The notes under the pieces: model-generated
Seen by the model: only the letters and a program-made list of their open reading frames with translations
What the model was told of the DNA's origin: nothing
Databases searched by the model: none
In this document: positions 53,901 through 61,810 of the stretch, in pieces
How positions within the stretch are numbered: position 1 is the first letter of the stretch
Layout of the letters: every line of letters starts with the position of its first letter
NCBI RefSeq assembly: GCF_024753255.1
Contig: NZ_JANUHA010000021.1
Span: 1 to 64,000 of the forward strand
Length of the DNA stretch: 64,000 bases
From: Massilia agri
Lineage (GTDB): Bacteria; Pseudomonadota; Gammaproteobacteria; Burkholderiales; Burkholderiaceae_D
Direction: 5' to 3'
Translations under genes and position numbers: made by a program

Positions 53901-54132
53901 ACTGCGGCCGGTCCTGATGACTGCCCTGGTCGCATCGCTGGGCTTCGTGCCAATGGCGATAGCGACCGGGACGGGCGCCGAAGTCCAGCGGCCGCTGGCA
54001 ACCGTCGTCATCGGCGGGATCCTGTCCTCGACCGCACTGACGCTGCTCGTTCTTCCCCTGCTCTATCGGCTCGCGCATCGCAAGGATCCTGATGACGAAC
54101 CGGTAAAGCCGGCGAAAGTGGTCGTCCAGTAA
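50968..54132 (+). CDS. czcA: CzcA Co/Zn/Cd RND efflux pump
   Basis: A 1054-residue inner-membrane pump, HME class 1. The helix IV motif DFGIIIDGAVVIVEN (about residues 402-416) has the Asp pattern of CzcA and distinguishes it from cusA. N-terminal PIDAVPDITNVQVQINTSA and GLPGLEETRSLSRYGLSQVT are further family signs. It exports divalent cations from the periplasm or cytoplasm. Confidence 0.95.
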   Translation: MFERIIRFAIEHRWLVMLAVIAMAAVGIYNYQKLPIDAVPDITNVQVQINTSAAGYSPLEVEQRVTFPIETVMAGLPGLEETRSLSRYGLSQVTVIFKDSTDIYFARQLVNQRIQEARENLPPGVTPMMGPISTGLGEIYLWTVESEPGAKKPDGTPYTPTDLREIQDWIIKPQLRQVPGVTEINSIGGFAKEYLIAPDPAKLSSYRLSLSDVVNAIDRNNSNVGMGYIERRGEQFLVRAPGQVRTLDDIRNTILSNVDGVPIRVRDVATVDVGRELRTGAATENGREVVLGTVFMLIGENSRAVSQAVASKMVEVNRSLPKGVVAIPVYDRTTLVDKAINTVKKNLLEGAVLVIVILFLFLGNIRAAIITALVIPLSMLFTFTGMVTYRVSANLMSLGALDFGIIIDGAVVIVENCVRRLAHAQEHHRRQLTLTERFHEVFAAAKEARRPLLFGQLIIMVVYLPIFALSGVEGKMFHPMAFAVVVALLGAMILSITFIPAAVALFIGKRVTEKENRIMVAAKRAYAPALEKVLRNGALVITSAVVLVLLSGLLATRLGSEFIPNLNEGDLALQAIRIPATSLSQSVEMQQKLEAGLKAKFPEIDRVFARTGTAEIASDPMPPNISDGYIMLKPESAWPAPRKTRAELIEAIEEEAEKYAGNAYELSQPIQLRFNELISGVRSDVAVKVFGDDMAVLETTGKEIAEVLQRVPGAAEVKVEQTGGLPMLTVDIDREKTARYGLNIGDVQEALAIATGGREAGTMFEGDRRFDIVVRLPEAMRTDLDALRQLPIPLPAKEGSATTYIPLAEVATLNFTPGPNQISRENGKRRIVVSANVRGRDIGTFVPEAQAAIAGKVKVPPGYWTSWGGTFQQLESATQRLQIVVPLALFIVFTLLFAMFGNVKDGLLVFTGIPFALTGGVIALALRGIPLSISAAVGFIALSGVAVLNGLVMISYIRTLREEGMDLDTAITHGALTRLRPVLMTALVASLGFVPMAIATGTGAEVQRPLATVVIGGILSSTALTLLVLPLLYRLAHRKDPDDEPVKPAKVVVQ

Positions 54133-54180
54133 GCGTATGGGCCGCAGCTGCCGTTTGCGGCCCAACTCAGAGAGGACGAT

Positions 54181-54771
54181 ATGGGTCGAGACAATCCGGG
54201 TCGGCGTTTCCCGGTCGGGCGCCGGCTTGTCAGGCTGGACCTCGCTGCGCATGGAGCGGCCTTCGCCAGTTGCGCGGCGGGAGGAATCATTGTTGAAAGC
54301 GTTATCCTGGTGGCAGCCGCTACGCATCACGCCGCAACGATTGCGTTCCGGCTGTTATCGATCGAAAAGCTGACGATGCAAACGAGACCCAAAACCGAGG
54401 TCGCGTTCTCGGTCCTGCAGATCGCTCTATGCATGTGTTGCGTTGTCATGGTCTTGGTCGTGATCGCGCTGGGGACGCATGGCATCTTTCACGGAGAATC
54501 TTTCGATGCCGTGGCCGTTGCTGCGTTTGCCCTGCCTGGATCGGTCGCCATTGCCACGACGGCTGGATTGGCATGTGGGCGGGCTAGCGCCGGCGAGGCC
54601 CCCAGCAGAGTCGATGCAATTCTTTCCGCGGTACCGACCGCACTCGCGCTCGGCGTCGCTTTTTGCGATTTGGGCATCGCTGCAGGAAGGTTGGACGCGC
54701 TCGCCGGACTTGCAGCTGTACTGGTCCTGTGTGTGCGCACCGTGATCAATCTCGGCCAGACGCTGGATTGA
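54181..54771 (+). CDS. Unrecognised polytopic membrane protein, 196 aa
   Basis: About five hydrophobic helices: near residues 30-46, 72-95, 106-128, 139-160 and 170-188. There is a ribosome site, GAGAGGA, upstream of the ATG. No family is certain. The last helix and its ending, LDALAGLAAVLVLCVRTVIN, resemble the last helix of short CDF cation transporters (compare the protein at 63168-63782). But the HxxxD/DxxxD metal-site motifs of CDF proteins are absent, so it would be degenerate or merely similar by chance. It follows czcA by 48 bp on the same strand and probably belongs to the czc operon. Confidence 0.6.
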   Translation: MGRDNPGRRFPVGRRLVRLDLAAHGAAFASCAAGGIIVESVILVAAATHHAATIAFRLLSIEKLTMQTRPKTEVAFSVLQIALCMCCVVMVLVVIALGTHGIFHGESFDAVAVAAFALPGSVAIATTAGLACGRASAGEAPSRVDAILSAVPTALALGVAFCDLGIAAGRLDALAGLAAVLVLCVRTVINLGQTLD

Positions 54772-54817
54772 ATGGCTGGAAGCAAGCAAGTGAAGGACAA
54801 CATCGAATGGAGGTGAC

Positions 54818-55003
54818 ATGAGACTGCCACAACAGGCACCAGAGCCATTGCACGAAAACCTCTTTGAAGTTTTCGGCATTATCGGCCTTGCATTGGTCGG
54901 GGTGATTATGGTTTTTCTCGGCTGGCTGAAGTACAGAGACCGTTACAAGCGCCCCGGGCCGAAACCTCGGAAGCGTGCAAAGGAAAATGGCAAGAAAAAG
55001 TAG
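54818..55003 (+). CDS. Small single-span membrane protein, 61 aa
   Basis: A single hydrophobic helix (FEVFGIIGLALVGVIMVFLGW) is followed by a Lys/Arg-rich tail (KYRDRYKRPGPKPRKRAKEN). The ATG follows GGAGGTGAC directly. It lies between an unknown membrane protein and czcD. In plan it repeats the small protein behind the copper ATPase at 6195-6380. An accessory role with a transporter is inferred. Confidence 0.65.
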   Translation: MRLPQQAPEPLHENLFEVFGIIGLALVGVIMVFLGWLKYRDRYKRPGPKPRKRAKENGKKK

Positions 55004-55045
55004 GAGAAGGCAGCAACACGATCATCACAACGTGAGGGGAGCACG

Positions 55046-56005
55046 ATGGGTTCAGGACATTCTCATGCAGCGCAGCCGGGTCAGAATGAGCGTCCGCTCT
55101 GGATAGCGCTCATTCTCACGACGACTTTTCTTGTAGCCGAAATCATCGGAGGTATTCTCACTAACAGTCTTGCGCTGATTTCGGATGCGGCGCACATGTT
55201 CACCGACACCGCGGCGCTGGCGATCTCGCTTGCGGCGATCCGCATCGGCAAGCGGCCGGCCGACAGCGAACGAACCTTCGGATACTACCGCTTCGAGATC
55301 CTGGCCGCGGCTTTCAATGCCATACTGCTGTTCCTGGTGGCCATCTACATCCTGTATGAGGCGTACCAGCGTCTGAACAACCCGCCGGAAATCCAGTCAG
55401 GAACGATGCTCCTGGTTGCTGCCTTTGGCCTGGTCGTCAATCTCATCAGCATGAAGCTGCTATCGAGCGGCAAGGACAGCAGCCTGAACGTCAAGGGCGC
55501 ATACCTCGAGGTATGGAGCGACATGCTCGGTTCGATCGGCGTCATCATCGGCGCCCTCGTCATCCGCTATACCGGTTGGAGTTGGGTCGACTCGGCGATC
55601 GCCGTTGCCATCGGCTTATGGGTGCTTCCCCGCACCTGGACGCTGCTCAAGGCAAGCATGAACGTGCTGCTCGAAGGCGTCCCCGAGGGTCTCGGCATTG
55701 CTGAAGTCAAGGACGCGATCACGCGCATACCGGGCGTGGACAGCGTGCACGACCTGCACGTCTGGTCGATCACAAGCGGCAAGGCCAGTTTGACGGCACA
55801 CGTCGTGCAACGTGAAGACGTCACTGACGCGCAAGCGCTCCTGACCAGCATACGCCAGCTCATCGCGAGCAAGTACGATATCCACCACTGCACCATTCAG
55901 ATCGAGACAACGCCGTGCGAGCAGGCTGTCGAGGAACACAGCTTCGGCCCGGCTGCATCCCACGACCATGCCGGTCACGATGAACATGAGGGAGAAAAGC
56001 GATGA
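55046..56005 (+). CDS. czcD: CzcD-type CDF cation efflux protein
   Basis: A 319-residue Zn/Co/Cd-proton antiporter. It has six hydrophobic helices with the metal-site motif SDAAHMFTD near residue 45, a cytoplasmic domain (VDSVHDLHVWSITSGKASLTAH), and a His-rich end, ASHDHAGHDEHEGEKR. It provides first-line efflux and affects regulation of czc in related species. The stop overlaps the next start (ATGA), tying it to the gmhA-like gene. Confidence 0.93.
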   Translation: MGSGHSHAAQPGQNERPLWIALILTTTFLVAEIIGGILTNSLALISDAAHMFTDTAALAISLAAIRIGKRPADSERTFGYYRFEILAAAFNAILLFLVAIYILYEAYQRLNNPPEIQSGTMLLVAAFGLVVNLISMKLLSSGKDSSLNVKGAYLEVWSDMLGSIGVIIGALVIRYTGWSWVDSAIAVAIGLWVLPRTWTLLKASMNVLLEGVPEGLGIAEVKDAITRIPGVDSVHDLHVWSITSGKASLTAHVVQREDVTDAQALLTSIRQLIASKYDIHHCTIQIETTPCEQAVEEHSFGPAASHDHAGHDEHEGEKR

Positions 56006-56598
56006 TCGACCATATCAGGAACAATCTTGTTGAAGCGCGCGATGCACTTGATCGCCTCATCAGCGACGATGCCCAGCTGGGCAATATCCAGGCCGGTGCA
56101 AACCTGCTCGTCGACGCATTGGGAAGCGGGCACCGCGTTATCTCGTGCGGTAACGGCGGCTCTATGTGCGATGCCATGCACTTGGCGGAAGAGCTGTCGG
56201 GGCGGTTCCGCGAGGACCGCCCTGCCATGGCAGCGGTAGCCATCAGCGACCCAAGCTACATCAGCTGCGTCGCCAACGACTATGGTTACGAGCAGGTGTT
56301 CGCTCGCTTCGTCGAGGGCAATGGCGCCGCCGGCGACGTCCTGTTTGCGATCAGCACGAGCGGCAGCAGCCGGTCCGTGATCCTCGCCGCGCAAGCCGCC
56401 CGTGCGAAGGGCATGAAGGTGATTGGCTTGACCGGGCGTCCCGGCGCGGCGCTCGCGGAAAGTTCCGATGTCTGCATCTGCACGAGTGCGGGACGCTATG
56501 CCGACCGGGTGCAGGAACTCCACATCAAGGTGATTCACATCCTGATCGAATTGGTGGAGCGCACCCTTCAACCAGCCAACTATGTCGTAAAACCATAA
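56002..56598 (+). CDS. gmhA: SIS-domain phosphosugar isomerase, GmhA-like
   Basis: A 198-residue cytoplasmic SIS protein with the phosphosugar motifs CGNGGSMCDAMHLAEELSGRF (given by position: about residues 50-70), ISTSGSSRSVILAAQAARAKG and GLTGRPGAALAESSDVCIC. Length and motifs are those of GmhA, sedoheptulose-7-phosphate isomerase, the first step of ADP-heptose synthesis for LPS core. It is translationally coupled to czcD by the ATGA overlap, unexpected for a metal operon. It might be a duplicate that helps envelope repair, or a SIS protein with another substrate. Confidence 0.85.
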   Translation: MIDHIRNNLVEARDALDRLISDDAQLGNIQAGANLLVDALGSGHRVISCGNGGSMCDAMHLAEELSGRFREDRPAMAAVAISDPSYISCVANDYGYEQVFARFVEGNGAAGDVLFAISTSGSSRSVILAAQAARAKGMKVIGLTGRPGAALAESSDVCICTSAGRYADRVQELHIKVIHILIELVERTLQPANYVVKP

Positions 56599-56629
56599 GA
56601 TCAGGATAACGGTCGCAAGAATGGCCCCT

Positions 56630-56641
56630 CCCCCATGGGGG
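56630..56641. terminator. CCCCCATGGGGG palindrome between convergent genes
   Basis: A self-complementary 12-mer lies between the ends of the gmhA-like gene and pbrA. It has no loop and no U-tract, so its use as a terminator is uncertain. Confidence 0.3.
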
Positions 56642-56687
56642 GCGGCTGCCGGGTACAAGGCGAGCCGGCATCGCACGGCCGCCATGC

Positions 56688-59117
56688 CTAGCCGCGTTTC
56701 TCCCGGCTCTTGAGCAGCCGCAGTCCGTTGAACACCACGAGCAGGCTCGCGCCCATGTCCGCGAACACGGCCATCCACAAGGTAGCCGATCCTGCAATAG
56801 CGACCACCAGGAACACAGCCTTGATCAGCAAGGCGGCGACGATGTTCTGCTTGAGGATGGCAGCGGCCTGCCTGCTCAAGCGGATGAACTGCGGGATCTT
56901 GCGAAGGTCGTCATCCATCAGCGCGACGTCGGCTGTTTCAATGGCGGTGTCGGTGCCCGCTGCGCCCATCGCGAACCCGATATCGGCCTTGGCCAGCGCC
57001 GGAGCATCGTTGATGCCATCCCCCACCATGCCGACGGTACCGAATCGCGCCACTTCGTCATTGATGGCAGAGAGCTTATCCTCGGGCAGCATGTTCCCGC
57101 GGGCGTCATCGATGCCGACCTGCCGTGCGATCGCCTTGGCCGTCACTGCATTGTCGCCGGTGAGCATGATCGTCCGGATTCCCAACCCGTGAAGCTGGGC
57201 CACAGCTTCGCGACTGGTTTCACGAATGGTATCGGCCACCCCGATCACCAGCAGTGGCGACGTTTCATCGCAGAGAACAATCGCAGTCTTGCCTTCACCC
57301 TCCAGTGTCGACAGGACGCTTTCCGTCGCGGTGCTGCAGATGCCGAGCTCCTCGACCAGGCGGTGATTGCCGAGGTAGTACCATTTCCCGTCGATCCGCC
57401 CTTTCGTGCCACGGCCGGTCAAGGCCTCGAACGCGGTCACGGATGCGAGGGGAAGGTCCAGGCCCGAGTTTTGCCAGTAGCGGCTCACCGCGGTCGATAC
57501 CGGATGGTCGGACCGGTCCGCGAGCGCGGCTGCGAGCTGCAGATGAGTCTGTGCATCGCCTTGCAGGGGCAACACATCCGTCACCTCGGGCTTACCCTGG
57601 GTGATCGTGCCGGTCTTGTCCAGTGCGAGCGAGCGCAGCTTGCCACCCTGCTCCAGGTAGACGCCGCCTTTGACGAGGATGCCGGCCCGCGCCGCGGCAG
57701 CCAGGCCGCTGACGACGGTGACCGGGGTCGAGATCACCAGGGCGCAGGGGCACGCGATCACCAGCAGGACGAGCGCCTTGTAAATCCATGGCATCCATTC
57801 GGCGCCCAGCATGAGCGGCGGTACGAGGGCGACTCCGAGCGCGATGGCGAACACGATGGGCGTGTAGATGCTGGAGAAGCGGTCGACGAAACGCTGCGTG
57901 GGCGCGCGGCTGCCCTGCGCGTCCTCGACCGCGCGGATGATGCGCGACAGGGTCGAGTTGCTGTGGCCCGCGGTGACACGGTATTCGAAAGAGCCGGTTT
58001 CATTGATCGTGCCGGCAAACACCTTGTCGCCGACTGTCTTTGGTACCGGCATGCTCTCACCCGTGATCGGCGCCTGGTTGACGGACGACTGACCGGTGGT
58101 CACTTCCCCGTCCAGGGCGATCCGCTCGCCCGGCGCGACACGGGCCAGGGCGCCGATCGCGACCGTGGTGGCGTCCTGTTCACTCCAGCTACCGTCGTCA
58201 AGGCGCACGCTGACCCGCTCGGGTGTCAGTGCCATCAGGCCCTGGATGGCGTTTCTCGCACGGTCGAGCGAGCGGGCCTCGATCATCTCGGCGATGGCGA
58301 AAAGGACCATCACCATTGCCGCTTCCGGCCACTGCCCGATCAGTACCGCGCCGGTCACGGCGATCGACATCAGGGCATTGATATTCAGGTTGCGGTTCTT
58401 GAGCGCGATCCAGCCTTTCTTGTATACGTTCAAGCCCGTCGTCGCGATCGCAAGCAGCGATAGCAGGATGACTGGCCACCAGTTTTCATCGCCCGTCGTC
58501 CATGCGACGATTTCGGCACCGACTGCTGCGGCCAGGCCCAGGGCAAGGACTGCATACTGCCGCTTTCGGGAGGCAGGTGGGACCGTCTCGGCTCGTCCTT
58601 GTCCCGCTGCAACGAGCACCGCCTGCATACCGATGGACGTCAGTGCATCCTGGATCGCCGCTGCCGGCCCACTATGCCTGACGACCAAACGACGCTGGAC
58701 GAGATTGAAGTCGAGCTGTTCAACCTGAGCCAGGCCGGACAGCTTGTTACGGATGAGCGTCTCCTCGGTTGGGCAATCCATGTTGTCGATGCGGAAAATG
58801 GTACCGGCTGCTGAGCCGCTTTGCTCATCGGTCTGTTCAACCACCGGGTCCATGCCGACCGCCCGTACTGCTGCAAGGATCGCATGTGGATCGCCGAGGC
58901 TATGCTCCACCCGCAAGCGGCGCTGGACAAGATTGAACTCGAGCTTTCCGACGCCTGCGACGCGCCCGAGCGCTTGCCGCAGCAGTCCCTCTTCTGTCGG
59001 GCAGTCCATCTGGTCGATGCGAATGACAAGGGAACGGTCCAGGGCTGCAGATGAGGCACCCGCGGTCTCGATCGGTGCAGATTTTTCGCAACATGATTTG
59101 GTCTGGCATTCCGACAT
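56688..59117 (-). CDS. pbrA: Pb(II)/Cd(II)/Zn(II)-exporting P1B-ATPase
   Basis: An 809-residue heavy-metal P-type ATPase, ZntA/CadA/PbrA group. It has two N-terminal HMA-like domains with DQMDCPTEE (35-43) and DNMDCPTEE (111-119), TGES (352-355), CPC in the channel (456-458) and DKTGT (500-504). These motifs fit divalent-cation exporters. The product begins at ATG 59117, with AAGGAGT upstream and the Cys-rich start MSECQTKSCCEK; the longer frame overlaps pbrR and is not real. It is divergent from pbrR, and the PbrR-type promoter lies between. Lead is suggested by the pbrT neighbour; Cd and Zn are also likely substrates. Confidence 0.93.
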   Translation of the reverse strand: MSECQTKSCCEKSAPIETAGASSAALDRSLVIRIDQMDCPTEEGLLRQALGRVAGVGKLEFNLVQRRLRVEHSLGDPHAILAAVRAVGMDPVVEQTDEQSGSAAGTIFRIDNMDCPTEETLIRNKLSGLAQVEQLDFNLVQRRLVVRHSGPAAAIQDALTSIGMQAVLVAAGQGRAETVPPASRKRQYAVLALGLAAAVGAEIVAWTTGDENWWPVILLSLLAIATTGLNVYKKGWIALKNRNLNINALMSIAVTGAVLIGQWPEAAMVMVLFAIAEMIEARSLDRARNAIQGLMALTPERVSVRLDDGSWSEQDATTVAIGALARVAPGERIALDGEVTTGQSSVNQAPITGESMPVPKTVGDKVFAGTINETGSFEYRVTAGHSNSTLSRIIRAVEDAQGSRAPTQRFVDRFSSIYTPIVFAIALGVALVPPLMLGAEWMPWIYKALVLLVIACPCALVISTPVTVVSGLAAAARAGILVKGGVYLEQGGKLRSLALDKTGTITQGKPEVTDVLPLQGDAQTHLQLAAALADRSDHPVSTAVSRYWQNSGLDLPLASVTAFEALTGRGTKGRIDGKWYYLGNHRLVEELGICSTATESVLSTLEGEGKTAIVLCDETSPLLVIGVADTIRETSREAVAQLHGLGIRTIMLTGDNAVTAKAIARQVGIDDARGNMLPEDKLSAINDEVARFGTVGMVGDGINDAPALAKADIGFAMGAAGTDTAIETADVALMDDDLRKIPQFIRLSRQAAAILKQNIVAALLIKAVFLVVAIAGSATLWMAVFADMGASLLVVFNGLRLLKSREKRG

Positions 59118-59148
59118 GACGACTCCTTGAGAACTGTGTATAGTTCCC

Positions 59149-59179
59149 ATTGAACACCCTGTAGCGGGTACGGGGTCAA
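59149..59179 (-). promoter_or_regulatory. PbrR/CadR-type promoter of pbrA with 19-bp spacer
   Basis: On the minus strand -35 TTGACC (59179-59174) and -10 TTCAAT (59154-59149) are 19 bp apart. The spacer contains the imperfect dyad ACCCCGTA / TACAGGGT. This matches the MerR-family layout for Pb/Cd-responsive operators. It sits next to the pbrR start at 59208. Confidence 0.85.
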
Positions 59180-59207
59180 GCATTAAGTTAACGTACCGGG
59201 ATTTCTC

Positions 59208-59636
59208 TTGAAAATTGGCGAATTGGCAGACCGCTCGGGCTGCTTGGTTGAAACCATCCGCTACTATGAGCGCATCGGGTTGCTTGCCCCGCCAGAGCGG
59301 TCGGCAAACAATTATCGAGCCTATAACGAGCTTCACGCTGAGCGCTTGCTGTTCATCCGGCATTGCCGCGCCTTGGACATGACACTCGATGAGATCCGGA
59401 CGCTGCTCGATTTTCGCGAGGCGCCGGGAAAAAATTGCGAGAGCGTCAACGCGCTGCTCGACAAGCACATCGGGCACATCGTCGACCGTATAGCAAACCT
59501 GTCAGTACTGGAAGCGCAGCTCAGAGACCTCAGAAGCCGTTGCGTCGCCACCAACAGCACAAACCCATGTGAAATCCTGCAGGCGCTCGGCACTGCCGAC
59601 GCTTGCGACGAGCCAGCAAGGCTTGGGCGCCATTGA
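59208..59636 (+). CDS. pbrR: PbrR/CadR MerR-family metal regulator, TTG start
   Basis: A 142-residue MerR-family activator with the winged helix MKIGELADRSGCLVETIRYY. Cysteines C77, C112 and C121 are the conserved metal-binding triad of CadR and PbrR, and the extra C12, C53 and C133 also fit the PbrR pattern of Cupriavidus. The TTG at 59208 is the only start that gives the complete N-terminal helix. It should sense Pb(II) or Cd(II) and activate pbrA and pbrT through the two 19-bp-spacer promoters. Confidence 0.9.
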   Translation: MKIGELADRSGCLVETIRYYERIGLLAPPERSANNYRAYNELHAERLLFIRHCRALDMTLDEIRTLLDFREAPGKNCESVNALLDKHIGHIVDRIANLSVLEAQLRDLRSRCVATNSTNPCEILQALGTADACDEPARLGRH

Positions 59637-59700
59637 CCAGCCCTGGACTTTCCGCGCCATCACTGCATTGCCGAATCAGCGAACAGCCGGAACAATGCGC

Positions 59701-59731
59701 TTGACCTTCAAGTAGCTAGAAGGTGTTTAAT
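59701..59731 (+). promoter_or_regulatory. PbrR-type promoter of pbrT
   Basis: -35 TTGACC (59701-59706) and -10 TTTAAT (59726-59731) have a 19-bp spacer holding the dyad ACCTTC / GAAGGT (59704-59724). It is clearly of the same type as the pbrA promoter. It lies 36 bp before the pbrT start, so PbrR should control pbrT too. Confidence 0.85.
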
Positions 59732-59732
59732 A

Positions 59733-59750
59733 TCAGGTTCTCGAACCTGA
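59733..59750. repeat. Inverted repeat in the pbrT leader
   Basis: TCAGGTTC and GAACCTGA are separated by TC, directly after the -10 box and before the start. In RNA it would form a tight hairpin near the 5' end. As DNA it is a second dyad beside the PbrR site. The function is unknown. Confidence 0.6.
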
Positions 59751-59766
59751 AGACAAGTATCCCGAT

Positions 59767-61695
59767 ATGACGTACCCCATTTGGCGTCGGCTAATCGCCT
59801 TCGTAATGTTCTGCTGCTGCGTGATCGGTACGACACACGCTAATCCCACATCATCGGAAGCAGAAGTCCGACAGCTCTGGCAGTTGCTCGATTATGTCGC
59901 CGTCGATTACGCCGGCGCGGTCCAGAACGGAGCGATTGTCAGCGAACTCGAATACGGCGAAATGCAGGAGTTCTCGACGCGCGCGCAGAACCAGGTGAAG
60001 GCATTGCCTCCGCATCCCCTGCATGCAGAACTGGCAGCTGCCACCATCAAACTAAAGCAGGCGGTCGAGCGTAAGGAGTCGCCGCAACAGGTTGCCCAGC
60101 TTGCGCGCGAGGCAAACCGTTTGCTGCTGCAGGCCTACCCCTTCCCTGTTGCGCCGCGCGCCCTGCCCGATCTGGCCCGCGGTGCGGCGCTGTACCAGGC
60201 GCAATGCGCTTCATGCCATGGAGCGGCCGGCGCCGGCGATGGGGCACTCGCGGCCAAGCTCGAACCCAAACCAATCGCATTTACCGATGAGGAAAGAGCC
60301 CGCTCGCGCTCTCTCATGGCCCTGTATCAGGTCATCAGCCAGGGTGTCGAGGGCACATCGATGCCGGCCTTTGCAGGCTTGTCCGAGCATGACCGCTGGT
60401 CTCTGGCGTTCTATGTCGGCAGCCTGGCGTTCAAGGACACGGACATCGCAGCCGGAGAGTCTGCATTCGCACAGAACAACGCCGCGTCCGCAACGATTCC
60501 CGACATGAACACGCTAGTGACGGCAACCGAAGAAGAACTGGCGAAGGCAGGCTCACCGTCGACCGCGCGGGCGGTTCTGGCCTACGCACGCATCCACCCC
60601 GAGGCCGTACAGGAGCAGCAGGAACGCAAGGGCATCGTCCTTGCGCGCAAACTGCTGCAGGACAGCCTGGATGCCTTGAAGAATAACCAGCGGGCGAAGG
60701 CCACCGAGCTTGCTTTATCGGCTTACCTGGACGGCTTCGAGCCGCTCGAGGCCAGGCTCGACGCGACGGACCGCCAGCTCCTGGTGGACGTGGAGCGAAC
60801 CATGCAGCTGTACCGGGGCGCGGTTGCACAAGGCAATGTGTTGCGTGCGACCGAATATGCCGGGCAGCTGGACGCGTATTTCGTACGTGTCGAGGAGCTT
60901 ACCGGCGCGAACAAGACCGACGCGACGACGGTGTTCGTGGGCGCGTTGACCATTCTCCTGCGCGAAGGTGTCGAAGCCCTGTTGATCGTGATCGCGATGG
61001 TCGCGTTCCTCCGCAAAGCGGAGCGTCCACAGGCCTTGCACTACGTGCACGCAGGCTGGATCTCGGCGCTGGCCGCCGGCGCCTTGACCTGGGTGGTAGC
61101 CACCTATGTGGTCAGCATCAGTGGCGCAAGCCGTGAAGTGACCGAAGGCCTGTCGTCGCTCTTCGCCGCAGCGGTGCTGCTGTCGGTCGGGCTATGGATG
61201 CACCAGAAAGGCCAGGCTGGACAATGGCAAGCCTACCTCAAGCAGCATCTGACGGCGGCAATGGAAAAACGCTCCGCATGGGCCCTGTTTGCCCTGGCAT
61301 TCATCGCGGTATACCGGGAAGTCTTCGAAACGGTCCTGTTCTACTCGGCGCTCGCCGCCGACGGCAACGGCCCCGCCCTGCTGGCAGGATTCGTTACAGG
61401 CCTGGTCCTGCTGTCGGTGATTGCCGTGATTTTCCTGCGTACCAGTGCACGCATGCCGATCGGCAAATTCTTCTCGTTCAGCTCCGTGCTGGTGGCCGCC
61501 CTGGCAGTTGTCCTGGTCGGAAAAGGGATTGCAGGGCTGCAGGAAGCCGGATGGCTGACGGCCACGCCAGTCTCGGGACCGCGCATGCCTGTTCTGGGCC
61601 TCTACCCGACGATACAGACTTATGCGGCGCAACTGGCCCTGCTCCTGGCGGCTGGTCTTGGCTTCGGCTTCAATCTGATGAAGGTCCGCAAATAA
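59767..61695 (+). CDS. pbrT: PbrT-like cytochrome c/FTR1-family permease
   Basis: A 642-residue protein. A signal sequence is followed by a cytochrome c module with CASCH (147-151) and an axial Met199 in GTSMPAF. After a helical linker comes an FTR1 permease with REGVE (399-403) and REVFE (517-521) and seven hydrophobic segments. FTR1-type permeases import metal after oxidation by a partner, here perhaps its own cytochrome part. PbrT of the lead operon has this layout and mediates Pb(II) uptake, thought to aid detoxification by export or precipitation. The PbrR-type promoter supports the name. Iron uptake cannot be excluded. Confidence 0.88.
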   Translation: MTYPIWRRLIAFVMFCCCVIGTTHANPTSSEAEVRQLWQLLDYVAVDYAGAVQNGAIVSELEYGEMQEFSTRAQNQVKALPPHPLHAELAAATIKLKQAVERKESPQQVAQLAREANRLLLQAYPFPVAPRALPDLARGAALYQAQCASCHGAAGAGDGALAAKLEPKPIAFTDEERARSRSLMALYQVISQGVEGTSMPAFAGLSEHDRWSLAFYVGSLAFKDTDIAAGESAFAQNNAASATIPDMNTLVTATEEELAKAGSPSTARAVLAYARIHPEAVQEQQERKGIVLARKLLQDSLDALKNNQRAKATELALSAYLDGFEPLEARLDATDRQLLVDVERTMQLYRGAVAQGNVLRATEYAGQLDAYFVRVEELTGANKTDATTVFVGALTILLREGVEALLIVIAMVAFLRKAERPQALHYVHAGWISALAAGALTWVVATYVVSISGASREVTEGLSSLFAAAVLLSVGLWMHQKGQAGQWQAYLKQHLTAAMEKRSAWALFALAFIAVYREVFETVLFYSALAADGNGPALLAGFVTGLVLLSVIAVIFLRTSARMPIGKFFSFSSVLVAALAVVLVGKGIAGLQEAGWLTATPVSGPRMPVLGLYPTIQTYAAQLALLLAAGLGFGFNLMKVRK

Positions 61696-61810
61696 CAAGC
61701 GGACGCTCGCAGCTGGCATCGCGACCGATGCCAGCCGGAGCAATCTTCGGCTTGAGCCTTACCTGGCTTGACGCATGCAATCATCACGTTATCGCCGGGA
61801 GGTAAACAGC

